The position numbers and the translations under genes are program-made. A DNA stretch of 12,021 nucleotides from Candidatus Zhuqueibacterota bacterium RBG_16_48_16. Lineage in GTDB: Bacteria; Zhuqueibacterota; Zhuqueibacteria; Residuimicrobiales; Sediminimicrobiaceae. The stretch lies in NCBI GenBank assembly GCA_001771235.1, contig METF01000235.1:20251-32271 (forward strand), written 5' to 3'. Of this stretch, positions 6,057 through 12,021 are shown one piece after another. How positions within the stretch are numbered: the stretch's first letter is position 1; each line of letters starts with the position of its first letter. The notes beneath the pieces are model-generated. The model was not told where the DNA came from and searched no databases. It saw only the letters and a program-made list of their open reading frames with translations.

Positions 6057-8690
6057 ATGTCAGTCAACTTTGAAAAACTCGTTCACTATTCTCCGGTTCC
6101 TACTTGCATCCTGGACGAGAAGTTTCACATTTTTTTCTGCAATAGATCCTTTTGCAGAATTTCGGGCTATACAAAAGACGAGCTGGCCGAAACTCCTCTA
6201 GCGGATATCTTCAATACTTTCGATAGCGATGTTGGTTTTGAGCCGTCGCTCATTCGATTATGCCGTTCCACAAGCCACAAAAAAAGCACCCTGTTGTTGA
6301 AGAAGAAGAGCGGGGAAATCCTGCCTTTTGTTTTCGCCGCAAGCAAAGTCATGCTCGATGGGAAGCACCCCTATTACATCTGCAATATTCATGACGTTGC
6401 CTCGATGGATGACAGCAAGCTGTTACTCCCGAAGAACATCTCACAAAAAAAGAAGGCCGAATTGGACGAATCAGGGTACGCCATTTCAAAAACTCTGATC
6501 GAGAAAGGCAAGCTGAAAGGTTATCTTAAACAAATAAAAGAAAGCGAATACCGTTATCGTACTTTGGCCGAGGCTGCGCAGGATATGATCTTTATCGTTG
6601 ACGTGAACGGTGAAATTAAATATGTCAACAAGTTTTCGGCTTTACAATTCAAAACCGAACCGGAGCTTATGGTTGGCAAGCGCATCTTTGATGTATTTGC
6701 CGCGGAAGTGGCGCAAAGGTTTCATACCAACATCAAAGACGTCATTCAGTCCCGAAAAATCATTTACAGTGAAGATTTGACCCCCTTTCCAAGCGGCATG
6801 AAATGGATCGGTACGCGCATCATTCCTCTTGTTGACGAGGATAATCGCGTCCGATCCGTGATGGGTGTTGCAAGAGACATATCTCAAAGAATCCATATAG
6901 AAGAACAGTTACGCAAGAGCAAAGAGCAATACCAGCTCATTGTCGAGAACGTGAAGGAGCTTGTTGTCAAGGTCGATGCGAGTGGCCGTTTTATATACGT
7001 CAGCCCAACCTACTGCGAAATGTTCGGCAAGACCGAGCAGGAACTCATTGGGCAACCATATCTGCCCCTCGTGCCTGAGGAAGATAGGGCGGAAACAATA
7101 AAAATGTCAAAACAATTACGGCAGCCGCCATTCACAGGTTATATCGAACAGCGGGCCTTGACGCGCGAGGGATGGCGCTGGCTGTCGTGGTCAGCTAAAA
7201 CCATTCGAAATGATCAAGGTGAAGTGGAGGCGGTCGTGGTCAGCGGCCGGGATATTACGGAGAAAAAAACCACCGAGCTCAGGCTGAAGGAATCGGAGAC
7301 GAGATTTCGCGATACCATCGAAAGATCCATCGATGCTTTTTATTCCGTCGACGAGCACAACCGGTTCTCCTATATCAACAAAGCGTTCACAACAACATTC
7401 GGCTACACCCTTGAAGATTTGCAGCATCATAGCTTTGAACACATCACAACGCCGGGATTTAAAATGGAAAGCAATATGATGTTCAAGCATGTCATGAGCG
7501 GCGCCACCATTGCGGCCCAAGAGATCAAGCTCCTGACCAAAACAAGAAACGCGAGGTGGGCGACTGTCAACGCCAGGCGAGTGATAAGAGACGGGTACGT
7601 AAAAGGTATTGAAGGCTTTATCAAGGACATACACAGTCAAAAGAAAGCGCTCGAACAGTTGAGCAAAAGTGAAGCCCGGTACAGGACCCTTTTTGGCAAT
7701 TTACCCTATGAAGCATTCAGCATAAATGAATATAACGTGTTCAGCGAGGCAAACGAAAAATTTCTTTCGAGCTGGGGGGATGTGATCGGTAAAAGACTCG
7801 ATGAGGCCATTCCATTCTTCCCGGTCGCCGATCTTTTTATGGAAACATTGGGAAAAATAAAGAATCAGCATTCTTCTCTCAGCATGGAATATTCCATTAC
7901 CAGGAATGAACATAATACCGTCTATTACCAGACCATAATGAGTCCGGTCATCACCGAACAAGGCCAAATGCTGAGCGTCGTTGGTGTGAACATCGACATC
8001 ACCGATCAGGTAAATGCCATCGAACAGTCAAAAAGCCTGTCGGCCAAGCTTGTCGAAACACAGGAAGAAGAGCGCATGCGAATCTCGAAAGAAATTCACG
8101 ATTCCATCGGGCAATACCTGACGGCCCTCAAGCTGGAAATAGCCGCCGCCGAGGCGTTGCTATCGACGGACTCCGCCAGGGGCCGGGACATGCTGGCGAA
8201 GGCAAAAAAGACCGTTTCTGAAACCATCTCAATAGCGCGGGACATGGTGCAAAATCTGCGGCCACCGTCATTAGACGATTTCGGATTGATTGTGGCGTTA
8301 AAAGACTATATCAACGATTACTCACAAAAGTGGAACATCCCCGTTCGATTCAAGCCGGCGGACTTGACAGACAAGCTATCCAAAACCGCCGAAACAGCAT
8401 TCTTCCGAATAACGCAGGAAGCGTTGACCAACATTCTAAAGCATTCAAAAACCGCCAAAGTGACGATCAGGGTGTTCGATTATGAGAACCATTGCCATCT
8501 CGTCATTGTCGATAATGGCATCGGTTTTGATCTTGAAGCACTAACCGACGATAGTCGGGCGACAAAATTCGGAATTTTAGGGATGAAAGAGCGGGCCGAA
8601 TTTGTTGATGGTTCCTTCAATATTTATTCGAAACCGGGAAAAGGCACGAAAATCTCGGTGAAAATTCCATTAAAAAAGGGCACGGCATAA
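6057..8690 (+). CDS. Multi-PAS cytoplasmic sensor histidine kinase (HisKA_3/NarX-like core)
   Basis: The 877-residue product has five tandem PAS-like domains at about residues 5-115, 164-282, 290-404, 414-530 and 540-657. Typical repeats of sequence are YRTLAEAAQDMIFIVDVNGEIKYVN in the second and FRDTIERSIDAFYSVDEHNRFSYIN in the fourth, with PAC-type ends such as GVARDISQR and VSGRDITEKK. The kinase core is HisKA_3 type: EERMRISKEIHDSIGQ with phospho-acceptor His681, N-box RITQEALTNILKHS (784-797), DNGIGFD (819-825) and GILGMKERA (839-847). No membrane segment or signal peptide is seen, so it should sense a cytoplasmic or diffusible cue; the ligand is not evident. ATG 6057 is chosen because GGAG ends six bases before it. 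In-frame TTG 5973 and ATGs 6027 and 6045 lack this and partly lie in the candidate promoter. It overlaps the regulator gene by one base. Confidence 0.93.
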   Translation: MSVNFEKLVHYSPVPTCILDEKFHIFFCNRSFCRISGYTKDELAETPLADIFNTFDSDVGFEPSLIRLCRSTSHKKSTLLLKKKSGEILPFVFAASKVMLDGKHPYYICNIHDVASMDDSKLLLPKNISQKKKAELDESGYAISKTLIEKGKLKGYLKQIKESEYRYRTLAEAAQDMIFIVDVNGEIKYVNKFSALQFKTEPELMVGKRIFDVFAAEVAQRFHTNIKDVIQSRKIIYSEDLTPFPSGMKWIGTRIIPLVDEDNRVRSVMGVARDISQRIHIEEQLRKSKEQYQLIVENVKELVVKVDASGRFIYVSPTYCEMFGKTEQELIGQPYLPLVPEEDRAETIKMSKQLRQPPFTGYIEQRALTREGWRWLSWSAKTIRNDQGEVEAVVVSGRDITEKKTTELRLKESETRFRDTIERSIDAFYSVDEHNRFSYINKAFTTTFGYTLEDLQHHSFEHITTPGFKMESNMMFKHVMSGATIAAQEIKLLTKTRNARWATVNARRVIRDGYVKGIEGFIKDIHSQKKALEQLSKSEARYRTLFGNLPYEAFSINEYNVFSEANEKFLSSWGDVIGKRLDEAIPFFPVADLFMETLGKIKNQHSSLSMEYSITRNEHNTVYYQTIMSPVITEQGQMLSVVGVNIDITDQVNAIEQSKSLSAKLVETQEEERMRISKEIHDSIGQYLTALKLEIAAAEALLSTDSARGRDMLAKAKKTVSETISIARDMVQNLRPPSLDDFGLIVALKDYINDYSQKWNIPVRFKPADLTDKLSKTAETAFFRITQEALTNILKHSKTAKVTIRVFDYENHCHLVIVDNGIGFDLEALTDDSRATKFGILGMKERAEFVDGSFNIYSKPGKGTKISVKIPLKKGTA

Positions 8691-9349
8691 TGGACGATGT
8701 AAAAATCATGCTGGTGGAGGATCATCATCTGGTGAGACAGGGCGTATTCGCTTTGCTTTCACAAGTACCGGAATTTAAGGTCATTGGCGAAGCCGGAGAT
8801 GGCCTGGAAGCGATTCGTAAAGCGCAGGAGTTGCAGCCGGACATTGTCATTCTGGATATTGCGATGCCGAAATTGCGCGGAATAGAAGCGATTAAAGAAA
8901 TTATCCGTGTCTCCGAGGATTCCAGGATTCTTGTACTAAGCATGCATAATAAAGAAGAGTATATTCGCCAATCATTAAAGAACGGGGCCAGCGGCTATTT
9001 GCTGAAAGACTCTGCGGCGGATGAATTGATAGCCGCGATAAAATATGTTGCCAGGGGCGAGGTCTACCTGAGCCCGAGCATCTCCAAATCCATTGTGGCG
9101 GATTGGCTTCATGCCTCCGCACTCGGTCGGGCAGCCGGTGAGTTCAAATCGCCTCTCACGGACAGGGAAATGGAAATTCTCAAATTACTGGCCGAAGGCC
9201 ATAGCAACCGGGAAACAGGTGAATTGCTCCACATCAGCGTGAAAACAGTGGAGACGCACCGCTCGCGAATTATGGAAAAGCTCGAGCTCAAAAACGTCGC
9301 CGACCTGGTGAAATATGCTATTAAGAACGAATTGACTGAGCTATCCTAG
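8690..9349 (+). CDS. NarL/FixJ-family response regulator
   Basis: The 219-residue product has an N-terminal receiver domain and a LuxR-type helix-turn-helix. Acid-pocket Glu10/Asp11, phospho-acceptor Asp56 in IVILDIAMP, Ser84 in VLSMHN and Lys106 in YLLKDS are all present. The DNA-binding domain (about 154-215) reads LTDREMEILKLLAEGHSNRETGELLHISVKTVETHRSRIMEKL, with the SVKTVETHRSRIMEK recognition region intact. It should be phosphorylated by the kinase encoded just upstream and act as a transcription factor. Its ATG overlaps the kinase stop codon (TAATG), and no strong ribosome site precedes it, so translation is probably coupled. No target gene is adjacent. The stop codon lies within one arm of an inverted repeat (9344-9358), so the last residues (about ELS) may have been set by repeat insertion. 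The length is otherwise normal. Confidence 0.95.
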   Translation: MDDVKIMLVEDHHLVRQGVFALLSQVPEFKVIGEAGDGLEAIRKAQELQPDIVILDIAMPKLRGIEAIKEIIRVSEDSRILVLSMHNKEEYIRQSLKNGASGYLLKDSAADELIAAIKYVARGEVYLSPSISKSIVADWLHASALGRAAGEFKSPLTDREMEILKLLAEGHSNRETGELLHISVKTVETHRSRIMEKLELKNVADLVKYAIKNELTELS

Positions 9350-9493
9350 TACTACAACAAAAGTTTGCCCGTATTGAAAGATTTTATGCTTGAAATTTTA
9401 TGGCAGAATAATTGTTGGCAGGATAATGCAGAGCAGAAAAGTGGCGGTGTCTGCTCATACAGATAAAAGTTGCGTTGTAGTCCTAGGACTACA
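9344..9493. repeat. 15-bp imperfect inverted repeat with a nested 18-bp palindrome
   Basis: TCCTAGTACTACAAC (9344-9358) matches the reverse complement of GTTGTAGTCCTAGGA (9474-9488) at 14 of 15 positions, bracketing about 145 bp. The right arm is also part of the perfect palindrome TGTAGTCCTAGGACTACA (9476-9493). A smaller GAGCAG/CTGCTC pair (9431-9436, 9451-9456) lies inside. The left arm contains the stop codon of the response regulator. No coding sequence is seen inside, so it could be a small non-autonomous element. Confidence 0.6.
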
Positions 9494-9520
9494 GCGAAAG
9501 ATTGGCTACAAATATTTTGC

Positions 9521-9760
9521 ACTAACGGGACAAAATGTTTGCAGAAACCGCAAAATCCATGATCTCAGTCCCGGAGGGACTAAATGTTTGTAGTAACCAA
9601 TAAAACCCCGCATGTTCAGTCCCATAGGGACTGGATGTTGATGACTGCCAAGCTATTAACCATTCTATTTGTCCCTTCACTATTTTTAAACATCTCGTCC
9701 CTAGCGGGACGGAGGCTTTTAACTTGTTGATTGCTACAAACATCATGTCCCTAGCGGGAC
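9521..9760. repeat. Array of ~50-bp units with AGTCCC/GGGACT hairpins
   Basis: Four complete hairpins are seen: AGTCCCGGAGGGACT (9567-9581), AGTCCCATAGGGACT (9618-9632) and GTCCCTAGCGGGAC twice (9697-9710, 9747-9760). Half-copies lie at 9521-9531 (ACTAACGGGAC) and 9671-9675 (GTCCC). Neighbouring hairpins are 50-51 bp apart. The segments between them share AAATGTTTG-C/T-AG: it follows the stem on the plus strand in the left half (9533-9543 and 9582-9592). In the right half it is on the minus strand (CTACAAACAT at 9734-9743). The array therefore has two arms pointing toward each other. The spacers are related to each other, so it is not CRISPR. Confidence 0.75.
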
Positions 9761-9803
9761 CAACAGTGCTCAACTGGATTGATCACAAGAAAGTTTTGGT
9801 CAA

Positions 9804-9903
9804 AGGGGGTGTGAAAACATAAGCTGATGAGCTTTTAAAAAATGTCGGATGTTTTGCTAAAACTTGATTCCAAGTAATTCCAAATTATTTATTCACACCC
9901 CCT
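9804..9903. repeat. 100-bp MITE-like unit with 12-bp terminal inverted repeats
   Basis: AGGGGGTGTGAA (9804-9815) and TTCACACCCCCT (9892-9903) are perfect inverted copies around 76 bp of AT-rich, non-coding sequence. A G-rich 12-bp perfect match at this spacing is unlikely to be chance in such AT-rich surroundings. Only A residues flank both ends, so a short target duplication cannot be told from background. No transposase is nearby. Confidence 0.55.
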
Positions 9904-9973
9904 AAACGAATCAGCGCGCTGTCAATGTTTAGCCCAAATAATTTTGAAAAAAGTGATAAAAAGTTCCGTTTTC

Positions 9974-9988
9974 AGGTGCATGGCACCT
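9974..9988. repeat. GGTGC-ATG-GCACC hairpin
   Basis: AGGTGCATGGCACCT has a 6-bp stem and 3-base loop, 12 bp downstream of the rubredoxin stop codon. On the plus strand it is followed by TCTT, on the minus strand by few T residues, so it is a weak terminator candidate in either direction. It also resembles dispersed palindromic repeats. Confidence 0.45.
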
Positions 9989-10000
9989 TCTTAAAACATC

Positions 10001-10159
10001 TCACAGCTCATCGAACCGATCTTTACTGACGTAGCAAACAGGACATACCCAGTCATCGGGCAAATCCTCAAACGGCGTGCCGGGCGGAATGCCATTCTCG
10101 GGATCTCCTGCTTCAGGATCGTATATATAGCCGCAGTTGGTACAAATATATTTTCGCAT
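10001..10159 (-). CDS. Rubredoxin
   Basis: Rubredoxin is a small cytoplasmic one-electron carrier with a single Fe(Cys)4 centre. The 52-residue product has both knuckles, Cys-x2-Cys-Gly-Tyr-x-Tyr-Asp-Pro near the N-terminus (ICTNCGYIYDP) and CPVCYVSKD near the C-terminus, plus the typical GDPENGIPPGTPFEDLPDDW between them. The second knuckle has Tyr where CPVCG is usual, a modest change. ATG 10159 is chosen: AAAGGAG (10165-10171) lies five bases before it. A longer frame from 10225 would translate the upstream palindromes. It lies downstream of metH on the same strand but is separated from it by two palindromes, so it may have its own transcript. No dedicated partner (rubredoxin reductase, rubrerythrin, superoxide reductase) is in view. 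Confidence 0.95.
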   Translation of the reverse strand: MRKYICTNCGYIYDPEAGDPENGIPPGTPFEDLPDDWVCPVCYVSKDRFDEL

Positions 10160-10184
10160 GTCGTCTCCTTTCATGAATATAGCA

Positions 10185-10217
10185 AACCCTGACAGGGTTC
10201 CAAACCCTGTCAGGGTT
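10185..10217. repeat. Paired AACCCTGxCAGGGTT palindromes
   Basis: AACCCTGACAGGGTT (10185-10199) and AACCCTGTCAGGGTT (10203-10217) are three bases apart. They are each other's reverse complement, and each is itself a near-perfect palindrome. They can form one long 15-bp hairpin or two short ones. Their position, 35 bp after the metH stop and before rubredoxin, fits a transcription boundary, but no T-tract follows on the minus strand. Confidence 0.7.
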
Positions 10218-10251
10218 ACCACCATTGCAATATGAGTCGGAAATCGTTCTA

Positions 10252-12021
10252 CTATTCGATCGTGAAATATTTCGCCTGCGGATGATGAACGATAAACGCC
10301 GAAGTCGTCTGCTCGGGAACCATTTGGTCTTCTTCGGTCAGGAACACATCGATTCTTTCCGGTTTCAAAAGCTCGAACAGCTTCCTGTTCTCGCCCAGAT
10401 CCGGGCAGGCCGGATAGCCGAATGAATAGCGCGAGCCGCGATATTTTTGCACCACAAATTCGTCCATCGTCGCCCCGTCAGCTCCGGCGATAGCCAATTC
10501 CTCCCGTATCTTCTTATGCCAGTATTCCGCCAATGCCTCAGCCGATTCAACGCTCAATCCATGGAACAGGAGATATTTCTTGTACTGGTTGCTGTCGTAC
10601 AGTCGCCTGGCTTCTTCCTGGGCGCGCATGCCGACGGTGACAACCTGCAAGGCGATCATGTCCCGGACGCCGTTCTCCTTCGGCAGGAAAAAATCCGCTA
10701 TACACCGGTAGGGCGCTTTCTTTTGCCTGGGGAACGACAGGCGCGTCAATTCCTCTTCGGAATCAGGTTGGTAAACGATGACCTGCTCTCCATCGCTGTT
10801 GCACGGATAATATCCATAGACCAAAAGCGGATTGATAAGCCGGTTGTCCATACAATGTTTTTTCAAATCTTCAAATTCGGGCTTGACGACCTTGTCGATC
10901 AGATCGTCATATTCCTCGCGGGACATTTTCCCTCGTCGATAGCCCCAGCGGCCGCGGAAGAGAACCGATTCGGTCAGATAGGAAAAAACCGTTTCGAGAT
11001 CGACGTCGCGCACAATCTTGTCGCCCCAAAACGGCGGAGAAGGAATATCGACATTCCTGTCGATTTCTTCTTCCCTAACTTCCGGTCTGGCTACTCTTGA
11101 AGCCGGTCGCTTTTGCCCGGCCCGTTCAGCATCGTCCGCCGGCGCCTTCAGTTTTCCTTCCTTGATCAGGCTCATCGTATCCAGACCGGCAAAAGCGTCG
11201 GCGCAATAGATGACCGGAGAATCCAACAGAGGCTGGCAAACATCATCCACATAGCTGCGGGTAAGCGCCGCGCCGCCCAGCAGCACCGGAATGTTGTAGC
11301 CCCGCTTTTTCATTTCCTCAAGGTTTTCTTTCATCACAATGGTGGATTTGACCAGCAGCCCGCTCATGCCTATCGCATCCGCCTTCACTTCATCCACTTT
11401 GTTCAGCATGGTCTCGATTTCGCACTTGATGCCGAGGTTGTACACTTTGAAACCGTTATTGGTCAAAATGATATCGACCAGGTTTTTGCCGATGTCATGC
11501 ACATCGCCGCGCACGGTGGCAATGACCATACTTGTCCGTGATTGTTCTTCGGTTTTTTCCATGAACGGTTCCAGCTTGTCCACGGCGAATTTCATCACCT
11601 CTGCCGATTGCAGTACAAAGGGCAACTGCATCTTGCCGGCACCGAAAAGCTCGCCAACCGTTTTCATGGCCGGAATGAGAATCTCGTTGATGACCTGCAG
11701 CGGGTTGTACTGCTCCAGGCATGTCATCAACAGATTTTCCATATCATGCTTGTTTCCCTGGATGACCCTTTGCTTTACTTTTTCTTCCAGCGAAAGCGAT
11801 TCATCAGGCGACTTTTCCTTTTTCGTCCTGCCTGCTTTTTTCTCGAAATGGGCGATAAAATCAAAGAGCGGATTTTCATTGCCCCGGTTATAGATGACGT
11901 TCAAACACTTTTCCTGGTCTTCCGGCTCGATCTTGTAAAGCGGAATAATTTTTTTCACATTGACAATCGCCAGATCGAGGCCCTTGTTGATGGCTTCGGC
12001 CAAAAAGACGGAATTGAGGAT
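10252..12021 (-). CDS. metH: Cobalamin-dependent methionine synthase, C-terminal part (partial)
   Basis: MetH transfers the methyl group of 5-methyltetrahydrofolate to homocysteine through methylcobalamin. The frame is open to the right edge, giving 589 C-terminal residues; the homocysteine domain and most of the folate domain lie outside the window. Seen in order: the end of the pterin-binding barrel (NSVFLAEAINKGLDLAIVN); the helical cap domain (about 76-156); the B12 domain with RGDVHDIGKNLV, where His175 should be the cobalt ligand, then MSGLLVKST and LLGGAALTRSYV; a charged linker (about 290-325); and the activation (AdoMet-binding) domain with RGSRYSFGYPACPDL (about 528-542) and QTTSAFIVHHPQAKYF near the end. 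All visible domains look intact, and the activation domain indicates a self-reactivating enzyme. An apparent TTG start at 12003 is an internal Leu codon, because the preceding codons (ILNSVF) fit the family. Confidence 0.95.
   Translation of the reverse strand: MLNSVFLAEAINKGLDLAIVNVKKIIPLYKIEPEDQEKCLNVIYNRGNENPLFDFIAHFEKKAGRTKKEKSPDESLSLEEKVKQRVIQGNKHDMENLLMTCLEQYNPLQVINEILIPAMKTVGELFGAGKMQLPFVLQSAEVMKFAVDKLEPFMEKTEEQSRTSMVIATVRGDVHDIGKNLVDIILTNNGFKVYNLGIKCEIETMLNKVDEVKADAIGMSGLLVKSTIVMKENLEEMKKRGYNIPVLLGGAALTRSYVDDVCQPLLDSPVIYCADAFAGLDTMSLIKEGKLKAPADDAERAGQKRPASRVARPEVREEEIDRNVDIPSPPFWGDKIVRDVDLETVFSYLTESVLFRGRWGYRRGKMSREEYDDLIDKVVKPEFEDLKKHCMDNRLINPLLVYGYYPCNSDGEQVIVYQPDSEEELTRLSFPRQKKAPYRCIADFFLPKENGVRDMIALQVVTVGMRAQEEARRLYDSNQYKKYLLFHGLSVESAEALAEYWHKKIREELAIAGADGATMDEFVVQKYRGSRYSFGYPACPDLGENRKLFELLKPERIDVFLTEEDQMVPEQTTSAFIVHHPQAKYFTIE

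Larger units (their letters stand above)
9350..10000. other. Gene-free convergent intergenic region rich in palindromes, 651 bp
   Basis: The plus-strand two-component operon and the minus-strand rubredoxin gene converge here. No credible gene is present. Reading frames such as plus 9390-9593 and minus 9522-9773 translate the repeats. The contents are the inverted repeat ending at 9493, the AGTCCC hairpin array (9521-9760), the GGGGGTGTGAA-bounded unit (9804-9903) and a GGTGC hairpin (9974-9988). A weak AAGCT-GATG-AGCTTTT hairpin (9821-9834) is a possible terminator for the regulator. Confidence 0.7.

Noticed and set aside
9521..9760. Possible CRISPR array from ~50-bp periodic palindromes
   Set aside because: The segments between hairpins are related to each other, the units reverse orientation midway, the period is irregular in the middle and no cas gene is present.
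9522..9773. 83-residue minus-strand reading frame over the hairpin array
   Set aside because: Its sequence is the translation of the repeats themselves (recurring FVAINKL and VPLGT-like pieces) and it has no ribosome site. Such frames are often misannotated as hypothetical proteins.
10001..10225. 74-residue extended rubredoxin
   Set aside because: The extra N-terminus translates the AACCCTG palindromes. ATG 10159 has an AAAGGAG site and gives the standard 52-residue protein.

Overview
The window reads as chromosomal DNA of a free-living bacterium. Core genes (recJ, ilvE, nusB, rnpB, a metH C-terminal half, rubredoxin) are interrupted by small repeat-bounded insertions. There are no rRNA, tRNA, phage or plasmid genes. 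The type A RNase P RNA, the PAS-rich cytoplasmic sensor kinase, two GxxExxY-family genes and dense dispersed palindromes suggest an environmental Gram-negative-type lineage (FCB-group, Deltaproteobacteria or a candidate phylum). That placement is a weak inference; the sequence does not fix the taxon.

Layout. (1) Bases 1-510, minus: 5'-proximal part of a divergent GxxExxY PD-(D/E)XK protein, running off the left edge. (2) 628-3797, minus: a compact cluster transcribed recJ > ilvE > nusB, with a 40-bp recJ-ilvE gap and an ilvE-nusB overlap. (3) 3953-4419: a 467-bp cassette holding a canonical GxxExxY gene between perfect 18-bp inverted repeats made of GCAGAG units. (4) 4481-4843, minus: rnpB. 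(5) 4922-5668, minus: a coiled-coil/zinc-ribbon protein with a TTG start. (6) 5669-6056: divergent intergenic region with a strong bidirectional hairpin and a candidate promoter. (7) 6057-9349, plus: a two-gene, one-base-overlapping two-component system (five-PAS HisKA_3 kinase and NarL/FixJ regulator). (8) 9350-10000: a gene-free convergent junction packed with several unrelated palindromic or inverted repeats. (9) 10001-12021, minus: rubredoxin, and upstream of it the C-terminal part of cobalamin-dependent methionine synthase, running off the right edge.

How the parts relate. The core genes are housekeeping: DNA repair exonuclease, branched-chain amino-acid transaminase, transcription antitermination, tRNA processing, methionine synthesis. 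The two-component system is the only plus-strand unit and has no adjacent target gene, so what it controls cannot be read here. The most unusual content is not a large new system. It is the repeat biology: the GCAGAG-bounded GxxExxY cassette placed just after rnpB, whose gene appears to take its ribosome-binding site from the repeat, and the repeat cluster at 9344-9988.
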